A DNA stretch of 19,715 bases from Scytonema sp. UIC 10036 (GTDB lineage Bacteria; Cyanobacteriota; Cyanobacteriia; Cyanobacteriales; Nostocaceae). Positions within the stretch are counted from its first letter, which is position 1. Every line of letters starts with the position of its first letter. Of this stretch, positions 6,393-14,330 are shown one piece after another. Both the position numbers and the translations under genes were made by a program. The notes beneath the pieces were generated by a model. That model did no database searches. It was not told the origin of the DNA and worked only from the letters and a program-made list of their open reading frames with translations. The DNA lies in assembly GCF_009725235.1 (NCBI RefSeq), contig NZ_WJFC01000243.1, positions 1-19,715 on the forward strand. Direction: 5' to 3'.

Positions 6393-7439
6393 ATGATTGT
6401 CGTCATGAAATCTGGTAGCCCATCAGAAGAAATTGAACGAATCATTAAAGAAATCCGCAGTTGGAATATCACTCCAGAAAAATCAATAGGTCAGCACAAA
6501 GTGGTGATTGGTTTAATAGGTGAAACAGCGGAGATTGACCCGAGACAAATTCAAAATTTGAGCCACTGCATTGAGCAGGTTGTCCGGGTGAAAAAGCCTT
6601 TTAAACGAGCTTCTCTAGAATTTCACTCTCACCAACCGACTGATGTGGTTGTACCCACGCCAAATGGCTCTGTAACCTTTGGTCAAAATCATCCTTTGGT
6701 GGTTGTAGCGGGACCTTGTTCTGTGGAAAACGAGGAGATGATTGTAGAAACAGCCCGGAGAGTAAAAGCCGCCGGAGCTCAATTTCTTCGAGGAGGGGCA
6801 TACAAACCCCGCACCTCCCCTTATGCTTTCCAAGGTCATGGAGAAAGTGCCTTATCGCTCTTAGATAAAGCACGAGAAGCTACAGGATTGGGAATTATCA
6901 CAGAAGTGATGGATACGAGTGATATAGAGAAAGTTGCATTTGTTGCAGATGTGTTGCAAGTAGGTGCTCGCAATATGCAAAATTTCTCACTTCTGAAGAA
7001 AGTCGGTGCAACTGGTAAGCCGATTCTTTTGAAGCGCGGATTGTCAGCTACGATTGAAGAATGGTTGATGTCAGCCGAGTACATTTTGGCTGCTGGTAAT
7101 CCCAATGTCATTCTGTGCGAACGCGGTATCCGCAGTTTCGATCGCCAATACACTCGCAATATTTTTGATATATCTGCAATTCCCGTTTTGCGATCGCTCA
7201 CGCACCTGCCCATCATGGTCGATCCCAGCCATGCCACTGGTAAATCGGAGTTTGTGCCAACAATGGCAAAGGCATCTGTAGCAGCTGGTGTTGATTCGTT
7301 GATGATAGAAGTTCATCCCAACCCAAGCAAAGCCCTTTCTGATGGTCCTCAATCTCTAACATGGGAAGGATTTGAGGAATTAATGCGAGATTTGCCCAAT
7401 GTGACTCATGCTGTTGAAAGGATGAAGGCTAAAGCGTGA
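6393..7439 (+). CDS. aroF: 3-deoxy-7-phosphoheptulonate (DAHP) synthase, type I-beta
   Basis: Condenses phosphoenolpyruvate with erythrose 4-phosphate, the first step of the shikimate pathway, in the cytoplasm. The 348-residue protein has an N-terminal ferredoxin-like regulatory domain (about 1-75), which in the Thermotoga-type enzymes mediates feedback inhibition by aromatic amino acids, and a TIM barrel (about 95-340). Metal ligands are visible: Cys109 (AGPCS), His280 (DPSHATG), Glu306 (MIEVHP) and Asp317 (LSDGPQ). The PEP-binding GGAYKPRTSPY (134-144) is intact. It lies 141 bp ahead of a halogenase gene on the same strand. A DAHP synthase placed among tailoring enzymes usually serves to raise precursor supply for an aromatic secondary metabolite. 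It could instead be the housekeeping copy. Confidence 0.95.
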   Translation: MIVVMKSGSPSEEIERIIKEIRSWNITPEKSIGQHKVVIGLIGETAEIDPRQIQNLSHCIEQVVRVKKPFKRASLEFHSHQPTDVVVPTPNGSVTFGQNHPLVVVAGPCSVENEEMIVETARRVKAAGAQFLRGGAYKPRTSPYAFQGHGESALSLLDKAREATGLGIITEVMDTSDIEKVAFVADVLQVGARNMQNFSLLKKVGATGKPILLKRGLSATIEEWLMSAEYILAAGNPNVILCERGIRSFDRQYTRNIFDISAIPVLRSLTHLPIMVDPSHATGKSEFVPTMAKASVAAGVDSLMIEVHPNPSKALSDGPQSLTWEGFEELMRDLPNVTHAVERMKAKA

Positions 7440-7455
7440 AGGGTAAAGCAAGAAA

Positions 7456-7526
7456 AACTTCTCCATTCAGGAAGGTCTTAACAGCCTTGGAGAAAAGCAA
7501 GTCATGCCTTACTTAATGGAGAAGTT
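7456..7526. repeat. Inverted repeat between aroF and the halogenase gene
   Basis: AACTTCTCCATT (7456-7467) and AATGGAGAAGTT (7515-7526) are perfect 12-bp inverted copies with a 47-nt centre that contains a smaller AAGG/CCTT pairing. It fills most of the 141-bp gap. It could be a processing or attenuation structure, or simply an intergenic repeat. There is no T run, so it is not a typical terminator. Confidence 0.45.
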
Positions 7527-7580
7527 AACTGAATTTGTTGTTTTCAGAACTCTACAACCATAAAGGAGAAGAATCCTGCT

Positions 7581-9053
7581 ATGTCCAATATACCAAATTC
7601 TACTCAAATTTTAGTCATCGGTGGCGGGCCAGCTGGGTCTACTGCAGCGACTTTGTTAGCGCGTGAGGGTTTTGACGTGACATTGTTGGAACGAGATATT
7701 TTTCCGCGATATCATATTGGTGAATCGCTTTTACCATCAGCATTAGAAATTTTTGACTTGCTTGGTGTGCGGGAAAAAGTTGAAGCAAAAGGATTTCAAC
7801 GCAAGCCCGGAGCCTATTTAGAGTGGGGCAAAGAGAAGTGGAGCCTCAACTTTGGAGAACTCAGTGGCGACCACACTTACAGCTTTCAAGTTCGTCGTGC
7901 TGACTTTGACCACTTGCTTTTAGAGCATTCCAAGAGCCAAGGTGTGAAAGTTTTTGAAGGAACCGAAATTCGTCAAGTATCTTTTGATGAGGATCGTCCA
8001 AAAAGCGCTACATGGTCTCAATCTAATGGTGCGACAGGAGAGATATCTTTTGAATACGTCATTGATGCTTCAGGTCGTGCTGGTGTTTTGTCAACACGCT
8101 ATCTCAAAAATCGCCGGAACCACAATGTATTCCAAAATATAGCCATCTGGGGCTATTGGAAGAACGTTAAAAGATTACCTCAAGGTCAAGAAGGCGCGAT
8201 CGCAGTCGGTTCTATTCCAGAAGGTTGGCTGTGGGGAATTCCATTGGATGAAGAGATTATGAGTATCGGCGTGGTCATGCACAAAGATATTTACAAAGAA
8301 AGACGCAATAAGAAGTTGGAGGATATTTATTCAGAAGCCATTAAAGAATGCGCTCTCATCTCTGATATGGTTGCACCAGGTCAGTTAGTATCAGAAGTCA
8401 AAGTCGAGCAAGACTATTCTTACACCTCTGACTACTTCTCCGGCCCCGGCTACTTTATGTCAGGAGATGCTGCTTGCTTCCTAGATCCGTTATTATCAAG
8501 TGGAGTTCATCTTGCCACTTACAGCGCACTCTTAGCAGCTGCAAGTATCGCAAGCATCAAGCGCGGTGAGATTGACGAAACACAAGCCGCCACCTTCTAC
8601 GACAAGAGCTATCGACAAGCATATCTGCGTTTTCTCGTGTTTGTCTCAGCTTTCTACGACCAGAACCGTGGTAAAGATTCCTATTTCTGGGAAGCCCAAA
8701 AATTAAGCCGCCATGACTTTAGTGGTGCTGATTTGAACCTTGCTTTCTTGAACCTAGTCTCTGGAGTCGAAGACTTAGTAGATGCACAAGAAGGTGTCAG
8801 CGAATTTGCCGTCAACGAGATGTCAAAGCGGATCAAAGAAAACCACGACCTTCGTCAGGACAAAGAAGCTTTAGCATCCAAAGACAAGGCTACCGATTCT
8901 ACAATCCAAGCCACAAATAACTTCTTCGGTGCAGTAGAAGGGTTCTTCTCACTCTCAGCAGCGGGGGCTATTGACGGTGTATATGTCGTTACTAAGCCAA
9001 ATTTAGGTTTAGCACAAGTCACCCCAACACGCGAACTTCAAGTAACAAATTAA
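7581..9053 (+). CDS. FAD-dependent halogenase
   Basis: Flavoprotein of 490 residues from the flavin-dependent halogenase family. It would use FADH2 from a separate reductase, oxygen and chloride or bromide to make HOX, which a lysine relays to an electron-rich substrate. Seen: GGGPAG (14-19) for FAD, Lys75 in QRKPGAYLEWG at the position of the family's catalytic lysine, the hallmark WLWGIP (216-221) that suppresses monooxygenation, and FLDPLLSSG (300-308). The motif set resembles the PltA/CmlS branch, whose members often act on carrier-bound substrates, but no carrier protein is visible in the window. The C-terminal 150 residues are of the variable, substrate-covering type. The start at 7581 has AGGAG 12 nt upstream. 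No flavin reductase gene is nearby. A geranylgeranyl-reductase-like enzyme is the alternative, but WxWxIP argues against it. Confidence 0.88.
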   Translation: MSNIPNSTQILVIGGGPAGSTAATLLAREGFDVTLLERDIFPRYHIGESLLPSALEIFDLLGVREKVEAKGFQRKPGAYLEWGKEKWSLNFGELSGDHTYSFQVRRADFDHLLLEHSKSQGVKVFEGTEIRQVSFDEDRPKSATWSQSNGATGEISFEYVIDASGRAGVLSTRYLKNRRNHNVFQNIAIWGYWKNVKRLPQGQEGAIAVGSIPEGWLWGIPLDEEIMSIGVVMHKDIYKERRNKKLEDIYSEAIKECALISDMVAPGQLVSEVKVEQDYSYTSDYFSGPGYFMSGDAACFLDPLLSSGVHLATYSALLAAASIASIKRGEIDETQAATFYDKSYRQAYLRFLVFVSAFYDQNRGKDSYFWEAQKLSRHDFSGADLNLAFLNLVSGVEDLVDAQEGVSEFAVNEMSKRIKENHDLRQDKEALASKDKATDSTIQATNNFFGAVEGFFSLSAAGAIDGVYVVTKPNLGLAQVTPTRELQVTN

Positions 9054-9129
9054 GCAGGAGTGAGGCAGTATCGGTTGGCGTGAAGGAGTGAGGGCATGAG
9101 GGAGCAGGGGGAAAGAATAATTTCTCTTG

Positions 9130-9236
9130 CCCCATGCCCAATGCCCCATACCCAATGCCCAATGCCCAATCCAAAATCCCAAATCCCAAATCCCAAATCC
9201 CAAATCCCAAATCCCAAATCCAAAATCCAAAATCCA
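9130..9236. repeat. STRR arrays, units CCCAATG and AAATCCC
   Basis: Two adjoining arrays: degenerate CCCAATG copies (about 9130-9168), then about eight copies of AAATCCC/AAATCCA (9170-9236). They fill the gap between the halogenase and methyltransferase genes. The array is open in the methyltransferase frame and would encode a low-complexity PNPKSQI-like peptide, but translation most probably starts after it. Confidence 0.85.
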
Positions 9237-9248
9237 AGGAGTCTTCTC

Positions 9249-10118
9249 ATGTCGGTTTTTGTATCTGAAAACCTCCCAGATGAGGTAAAATCTGAAGAAA
9301 TTGATGTTGCCGCGCAAATGCGTAAAGGGCATCCTCAAATTCCCGAAGGTGATGCTTACATCATTAGGCTGATAAAGCAATATTCTCAAAAAATGGGACG
9401 ACCAATTCGCGTATTTGATGTTGGTTGTGGAACTGGATATTTTGCTTCAAAGTTAGCAAAACGTCTACCTGAAATAGAACTCATTGCAAATGAGGATGAA
9501 CCACAAATTGCCGCTAAATTGGAACGTCGTTTAGCAACTGATGCTAATGCTAGAGTGTTCTCTGGTTCTTTTGAGGAGTGGAATGAAACTGTAGATATAG
9601 TTCTTTCCTGGGGAGCACATCACCATCTTCCAAAAAACTACTTGTCTCATGCCAAGCAGATATTACATCAAGATGGTATTATTATCGTAGGTGATGAATT
9701 TTGCCCCGAATATTGCGAAAACCATCACGAAAAACGTATAGCTAACGCTGAATTGCTCTACATTGCTAACGGGTATGTCTTAACCACTGCAGAAGAGGTA
9801 GAGAATTATCAGCAAACGGGTCACATTCCAGAAGCAGCATTGGATCTCGAACGTCGTCGCCAGCAGGCACTGTGGACGTGGTACAAATATGTTGTTGACT
9901 TCGCTATGGATCGCAACTGTGTTGGTGTTGCCATCGATGAACTGCGAGCAACTCACGATGACCTAATTACAGGGTTAGGTATTGAACATAAAATGTCTCC
10001 ACTGATTGTGGAGCAAGAGTTTAGGCTCGGTAATTTCCGACAAATTTCCAAGAAAGTTTTTGGTCCTTCTTATGCACCGGAATACCAAAGCTTCGTTATT
10101 TACGAATTGGGAATTTAA
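9249..10118 (+). CDS. Class I SAM-dependent methyltransferase
   Basis: Protein of 289 residues with the Rossmann-type SAM site: motif I VFDVGCGTGYF (55-65), an acidic residue after beta 2 in ANEDEP (80-85), and a post-motif segment LSWGAHHHLP (119-128). The histidine-rich HHH segment and the C-terminal half with ALWTWYKYVVDFAMDR look like a substrate pocket. The family cannot separate O-, N- and C-methylation. With the halogenase and shikimate enzyme next to it, O-methylation of a phenol is a reasonable guess. The frame stays open upstream to 9096 through the repeat array. I choose the ATG at 9249 because AAGGAG (9236-9241) lies 7 nt before it and the upstream part encodes only repeat peptide. 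It is followed after 81 bp of repeats by ltaE. Confidence 0.87.
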   Translation: MSVFVSENLPDEVKSEEIDVAAQMRKGHPQIPEGDAYIIRLIKQYSQKMGRPIRVFDVGCGTGYFASKLAKRLPEIELIANEDEPQIAAKLERRLATDANARVFSGSFEEWNETVDIVLSWGAHHHLPKNYLSHAKQILHQDGIIIVGDEFCPEYCENHHEKRIANAELLYIANGYVLTTAEEVENYQQTGHIPEAALDLERRRQQALWTWYKYVVDFAMDRNCVGVAIDELRATHDDLITGLGIEHKMSPLIVEQEFRLGNFRQISKKVFGPSYAPEYQSFVIYELGI

Positions 10119-10122
10119 AGTT

Positions 10123-10198
10123 GGCTAATGGCTAATAGCTAATAGCTAATAGCCATCAGCAATTAGCCATTAGCAATTAGCCCTTAGCAATTAGCAAT
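10123..10198. repeat. STRR array, GCTAATA / ATTAGCA, head to head
   Basis: The left half has GCTAATG/GCTAATA copies (10123-10151) and the right half has the complementary ATTAGCC/ATTAGCA copies (10158-10198), so the whole can fold back on itself. It ends at the base before the ltaE start codon region and leaves no room for a Shine-Dalgarno sequence. It is the same unit family as at 162-207. Confidence 0.85.
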
Positions 10199-10199
10199 T

Positions 10200-11225
10200 A
10201 TGATTGACTTTCGTAGTGATACAGTAACGCAGCCAACTCCTGCCATGCGTCAAGCTATGGCTTCTGCTAAAGTTGGTGATGATGTGTACGGTGAAGATCC
10301 TTCTGTCCGTCAGCTAGAGGAGTATGCAGCCCATCTTACGGGTAAAGAAACTGCATTGTTTGTTCCTACAGGTACGATGGCAAACCAAATCGCACTCGGT
10401 GCGCTTACTAAACCGGGTGATGAGGTGATTGTTGGTACTGGTAGCCATTGTTACCTTTATGAAGGAGGTGCAGGTGCTGCTCTCAACGGTTTGCAATTTC
10501 AAACTGTTGGTAACAATGGTCGATTTACCGCTCATGATGTTAGTTTTGCTTATAAACCAGATAACCATCACCAAAGCCCAACAACTGTTGTTGCTTTTGA
10601 AAACACTCATAACCGTGGTGGGGGTTGGGTTTGGGATATCGATGAGTTGCGATCGCCTGCATCTGTTGCTCGCGAATATGGGATGTCACTGCACTTGGAT
10701 GGCGCTCGTATTTTTAACGCTGAGGTGAAGAGTGGAGTGACTGTAAAAACTTGGTCGGAACCATTTGATACCGTCACGTTTTGCTTGTCTAAAGGTTTGG
10801 GAGCACCTGCGGGAAGTGTTGTTTGCGGTTCCAAAGAGCACATTCATCGCGCCCATCGCTTGCGGAAAATGTTTGGCGGTGCTATGAGGCAGGTAGGAAT
10901 TCTGGCGGCGGCTGGTATGTATGCTCTACAACATCATGTAGAACGATTGGCAGACGATCACGCCAACGCGCAGCTATTGGCTCAGATGTTAGCAGAAATG
11001 CCCGGTATTGTTCTCGATCCCGCAACAGTGGAAACAAACATAATTTGGTTTCAATTAGCACCCGATGTTCTTGACGCTCCAACTTTGGTTGCTGCAGCAC
11101 GCGATCGCGGCGTATTTCTAAGTTCTTCAGGGAAGCGAGCCGTTAGAGCCGTAACCCATCTTGATATTACCCGAGATGACTGCGTAATAGCAGCTGGAAT
11201 AGTGGGTGAAATTCTTGCACAGTAA
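10200..11225 (+). CDS. ltaE: Low-specificity L-threonine aldolase
   Basis: PLP enzyme of 341 residues that reversibly splits beta-hydroxy amino acids (threonine, allo-threonine, phenylserine-type compounds) into glycine and an aldehyde. Visible: the start MIDFRSDTVT typical of the family, Lys198 in CLSKGLGAP for the Schiff base, Asp167 in HLDGAR to hold the PLP ring nitrogen, and His83 in GSHCYLYEGG at the conserved active-site position. The start is fixed by this conserved N terminus, yet the DNA directly before it is an ATTAGCA repeat array with no Shine-Dalgarno sequence. It may be ordinary glycine metabolism. Placed among a halogenase, a methyltransferase and an alcohol dehydrogenase, it could also make or cleave an aryl beta-hydroxy amino acid. 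Confidence 0.93.
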   Translation: MIDFRSDTVTQPTPAMRQAMASAKVGDDVYGEDPSVRQLEEYAAHLTGKETALFVPTGTMANQIALGALTKPGDEVIVGTGSHCYLYEGGAGAALNGLQFQTVGNNGRFTAHDVSFAYKPDNHHQSPTTVVAFENTHNRGGGWVWDIDELRSPASVAREYGMSLHLDGARIFNAEVKSGVTVKTWSEPFDTVTFCLSKGLGAPAGSVVCGSKEHIHRAHRLRKMFGGAMRQVGILAAAGMYALQHHVERLADDHANAQLLAQMLAEMPGIVLDPATVETNIIWFQLAPDVLDAPTLVAAARDRGVFLSSSGKRAVRAVTHLDITRDDCVIAAGIVGEILAQ

Positions 11226-11347
11226 ACGTTAGTGGTTGGTTGTTAGTTGTTAGTCGTTAGTTGTTAGTTGTTAGTCGTTAGTAGGTTTTTTACTCACTAC
11301 TAACCATTAACTATTAACCACTAACCATTAACCACTAACCATTAACA
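11226..11347. repeat. STRR arrays, GTTAGTT then ACTAACC, head to head
   Basis: GTTAGTTGTTAGTCG-type copies (about 11228-11283) are followed by the complementary ACTAACCATTAACC-type copies (about 11296-11346) around a T-rich centre. RNA from either strand could form a long imperfect hairpin. The array lies between ltaE and the monooxygenase gene and ends 14 nt before the latter's start. The unit is related to the array at 19641-19715. Confidence 0.85.
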
Positions 11348-11361
11348 ATTTCCTAAATTCT

Positions 11362-12684
11362 ATGTCTGTGACATCAACTCCGAAATCCTCTTCAGTAGAT
11401 ATGCTAATGACAGAACGTATTATTGTTGACATACAACAAACGAGTTGTTGTATTGTTGGTGGTGGACCAACAGGGGCTGTACTCGCACTTGCGTTAGCGC
11501 GTCAAGGTGTTGCCGTAACATTGCTAGAAGCACATAAAAGTTTTGACCGAGACTTTCGAGGTGATATTATCCACGCAAAAGCGATGGAAATTATGGATGA
11601 ACTGGGTGTCACTGAACGGTTGCTCCAGGAAGTTCCTCACACAAAGACGGACAAAATAGAATTCATGACACCCGAACAAAGTGTCACATTTGCGGACTTC
11701 AGCCGGTTGAAATCTCGACACCCTTATGCTACTATTATTCCTCAAGCAAAGTTTCTTGAATTCCTCACTACTGAAGCAAAACGCTACCCAAATTTTCAAA
11801 TCATCATGGGTGCGAACGTACAGCAACTGATTGAGGAAGATGGAATTATCAGTGGTGTTAGATACCGAGGTAACGGAGGCTGGCATGAGGTGAGAGCCAA
11901 GCTGGTCGTTGGTGCAGATGGGCGCTTTTCTCGCATCCGTCAATTGGCTGGTATGCAACAAGATAAGACAACTGCCCCAATGGATTTGCTATGGTTGCGT
12001 CTTCCACGACACTCTCAGGAGCCACAAGGTCTGATTGCACGCTTTGGAGCCAAGCGCGTCATAGTTATGTACAACACCCATGACGATAATTGGCAATTTG
12101 CTTACCTCATTCGCAAAGGTTACTACAATCAACTGCTGGCGGCTGGCATAGAAGCATTGCAAGCGTCCATTGTTGAAATTGTACCAGAGTTTAGCGATCG
12201 CGTGCATCACATCAAAGATTGGAAGCAAGCATCACTTCTCTCAGTTGACATTGGCTGTCTGAAGCAGTGGTTCCGTCCTGGGCTTCTTTTCATTGGTGAT
12301 TCAGCCCATGTCATCTCACCTGTCGGTGGAGTTGGCATCAACTATGCAATTCAGGATGCAGCAACAGCAGCAAACATCCTTACCGAACCACTAAAAAAAG
12401 GTGAGGTAAAACTGAGCCACCTCGCTCAAATACAGCGCCGTCGCGAGTCGTCAGTACGAATCCTCCAAGCTTTTCAGTCCTTTATCCAGACAAATATTAC
12501 TGCCAAAGCCCTTCAATCAGACAACACGTTAAAACTGCCATATTACTTGAAGTTGCCAATTCTACGCGATATTCCAGCTCAATTACTAGCTTTTGGTCTT
12601 TTTCCATCTCATTTAAAGATCAAATCCAACTCGCAGACAATGGTTGAAAAAACTGGGAGTGGTTACTCTACTTTCTTAAATTAG
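11362..12684 (+). CDS. Group A FAD-dependent monooxygenase
   Basis: Single-component aromatic hydroxylase-like flavoprotein of 440 residues (PHBH/UbiH superfamily). It would use NAD(P)H, FAD and oxygen to hydroxylate or epoxidise an organic substrate. Seen: the ADP-binding GGGPTG (33-38) with Glu56 ending beta 2, the NAD(P)H/FAD motif VGADGRFSRIRQ (183-194), and the ribose-binding GDSAHVISPVGGVGINYAIQDA (312-333). The last 60 residues vary in the family and show no membrane anchor. The start is uncertain: ATG 11362 has no Shine-Dalgarno sequence, and in-frame ATGs at 11401 and 11407 are alternatives. It differs from the halogenase by lacking WxWxIP. It probably tailors the same metabolite as the preceding enzymes. 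Confidence 0.88.
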   Translation: MSVTSTPKSSSVDMLMTERIIVDIQQTSCCIVGGGPTGAVLALALARQGVAVTLLEAHKSFDRDFRGDIIHAKAMEIMDELGVTERLLQEVPHTKTDKIEFMTPEQSVTFADFSRLKSRHPYATIIPQAKFLEFLTTEAKRYPNFQIIMGANVQQLIEEDGIISGVRYRGNGGWHEVRAKLVVGADGRFSRIRQLAGMQQDKTTAPMDLLWLRLPRHSQEPQGLIARFGAKRVIVMYNTHDDNWQFAYLIRKGYYNQLLAAGIEALQASIVEIVPEFSDRVHHIKDWKQASLLSVDIGCLKQWFRPGLLFIGDSAHVISPVGGVGINYAIQDAATAANILTEPLKKGEVKLSHLAQIQRRRESSVRILQAFQSFIQTNITAKALQSDNTLKLPYYLKLPILRDIPAQLLAFGLFPSHLKIKSNSQTMVEKTGSGYSTFLN

Positions 12685-12698
12685 TAGCATAGGTCTAA

Positions 12699-12820
12699 AA
12701 GTGACAAAGTAATATTTTAAACCTTTCTGACAATACAATATGCCTTTCTAACAACCAGGTGTTCACACTTGCAGCACTTGTTGTTGTGCCGTTCAATTGA
12801 GTTCAACTTTGTGACTTTTT
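12699..12820. promoter_or_regulatory. Imperfect inverted repeat upstream of the cupin gene
   Basis: AAAAGTGACAAAGT (12699-12712) and ACTTTGTGACTTTT (12807-12820) are inverted copies with one mismatch. They bracket nearly the whole gap between the monooxygenase stop and the cupin start. Within it sits GTTCAATTGAGTTCAAC. This may be a leader structure or an operator pair. I cannot name a regulator. Confidence 0.3.
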
Positions 12821-12833
12821 TAGGAGAATGACC

Positions 12834-14237
12834 ATGGCACACGATGGAACGACAACGCTCCAAACTCAGTACAACACGAGCGAAGAAAATCTCACACAAG
12901 ACACATTGGTGAGCAGTAATGAACTTCCAACTCAGTACAACATGGGCGAAGAAAATCTTATAGAAGACACATTGGAAGGAAATACTCAAGAGCCAGTCGT
13001 ACTACCCGATCGCAATCGACCGGGATACTGGTTGGTTGGGGATCACGCAACTTTTGTAGCAACGGGCGAAGATACTAACGGGCAATACTCTCTTTTTGAC
13101 TTCTACACTCTTCCCCAGGGCGGTCCTTTCCCCCACATCCACCGTTCAGAAAACGAGTTTGCCTATGTCCTAGAAGGAGAAATTTCTTATCAATTAAACG
13201 ATGAAGTTATCACTGCAACTCCCGGAACATTTGTCTACAAACACCAAGATGATATTCATGGATTTGTCAACTTGGGCGACACACCATCACGGCACTTGGA
13301 GTTTACTTTACCACCAGGCTTGGAGGAAGCATTTGCAACAGTTGGTGTACCTGGCTCAATTTTAGAACCGCCTCCCAACGAAATTCCCCCCAGCGAAATT
13401 TTAGATAACTACACAGAAGTTTTAGCTGAATATGGAGTAGAGGCTCAAAATTCAATCATCTTCCCTTCAGCCGGACTCAATGAGACACTAAACGGTACTC
13501 CTGAAGTGACATTACTGCGTCCTGGTCAAGCAGATACCGCTGTAAGTGCAACACTGGCTTTAAGTAACGGTACTGCAATTCCGGTTGATTTTGCCGCAGG
13601 AGAAAGAACAAAAACCGTAGAGATTCCTGTTGATGGTTCTGAAGTACCTGGAGAAACTCTTGAATTAGCTATCACCAATCCAACAAACGGTGCTATCGTT
13701 GGATTATTGCAAGATGAACTTGTTCTTACCTTCGGTGAAAACAACACCTACACTCTAGAAAACGGGGACAAACCCGATAGTTTTCCCACAATACTGCCAA
13801 ACGACGAAGAACGTCTGAAAGTTTCTTTAGGAAACGACGAGTATACCTTTGTCGCAACTGCTGCAGATACAGATGGAAAAATCTCCCTATTTGATGTTTC
13901 CGTTGGACCGGGAACTCAAAACGAATCCCTACTTTCTGCTCCAACCGATCTGGGATTTTATGTCGTGGATGGAAATGCCACCTTTGAAATGGGCGATGAA
14001 TCATTTACAGCACAGCAAGACACTTTTGTCTTTCTACCTGAAGGTAACCCCTTTGCACTTACAAATCAAGGAACACTACCTGCAAGAGTACTTGCATTCT
14101 CTACGTCTCCAGAAATTGAGCAATATATTGCAAGCGCCGGCATAAGCAGTAATCAAGCTAATTCTCCTGTCTCAACCATGGAACCCCCGTTGACATCCGA
14201 CCTCAGTACCATGATTTCAACAGAGTCTTTGGTTTAA
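12834..14237 (+). CDS. Bicupin protein with a central beta-sandwich domain
   Basis: Protein of 467 residues with, in order, an N-terminal pair of 22-residue repeats (TQYNTSEENLTQDTL / TQYNMGEENLIEDTL), a quercetinase-like cupin (about 65-170), a Calx-beta-like sandwich (about 205-305) and a second cupin (about 325-435). Residue numbers here count from the upstream ATG at 12828. The first cupin has the full metal set His103, His105, Glu110 and His144 (FPHIHRSENEFAYVLEG, DIHGF). In the second cupin the corresponding positions are Leu, Ser, Leu and Pro, so it binds no metal. I prefer the ATG at 12834, because AGGAG (12822-12826) is 7 nt before it but only 1 nt before 12828. No signal peptide is seen. 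It may be a dioxygenase, isomerase or binding protein. The substrate is unknown. Confidence 0.82.
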   Translation: MAHDGTTTLQTQYNTSEENLTQDTLVSSNELPTQYNMGEENLIEDTLEGNTQEPVVLPDRNRPGYWLVGDHATFVATGEDTNGQYSLFDFYTLPQGGPFPHIHRSENEFAYVLEGEISYQLNDEVITATPGTFVYKHQDDIHGFVNLGDTPSRHLEFTLPPGLEEAFATVGVPGSILEPPPNEIPPSEILDNYTEVLAEYGVEAQNSIIFPSAGLNETLNGTPEVTLLRPGQADTAVSATLALSNGTAIPVDFAAGERTKTVEIPVDGSEVPGETLELAITNPTNGAIVGLLQDELVLTFGENNTYTLENGDKPDSFPTILPNDEERLKVSLGNDEYTFVATAADTDGKISLFDVSVGPGTQNESLLSAPTDLGFYVVDGNATFEMGDESFTAQQDTFVFLPEGNPFALTNQGTLPARVLAFSTSPEIEQYIASAGISSNQANSPVSTMEPPLTSDLSTMISTESLV

Positions 14238-14253
14238 CAGCTATACAGAAGTA

Positions 14254-14287
14254 GGAGGGCATATACATAACTGCCCTCTGCCTTTTT
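14254..14287 (+). terminator. Intrinsic terminator after the cupin gene
   Basis: GAGGGCA (14255-14261) pairs with TGCCCTC (14272-14278), extended by a G-T pair, with a 10-nt loop, and is followed by a T run (14283-14287). It starts 17 nt after the cupin stop codon. This is the clearest rho-independent terminator in the window and probably ends the biosynthetic transcript, leaving DoxX and later genes to their own promoter or to readthrough. Confidence 0.75.
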
Positions 14288-14330
14288 CACACAACAAAAT
14301 GTTTTTTCCAAATCCATTGTAGTACGGAAA

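Noticed and set aside
9170..9236. CRISPR-like regular repeats
   Set aside because: Units are seven bases, head to tail, with no unique spacers. The same holds for the other arrays. No cas genes are present.
9096..9248. N-terminal extension of the methyltransferase
   Set aside because: Encodes only repeat peptide (PNPKSQI units). The downstream ATG has AAGGAG at the right distance.
12717..12989. Minus-strand 90-codon frame with repeated motif
   Set aside because: It is the antisense shadow of the cupin N-terminal duplication, which explains its internal repeat.
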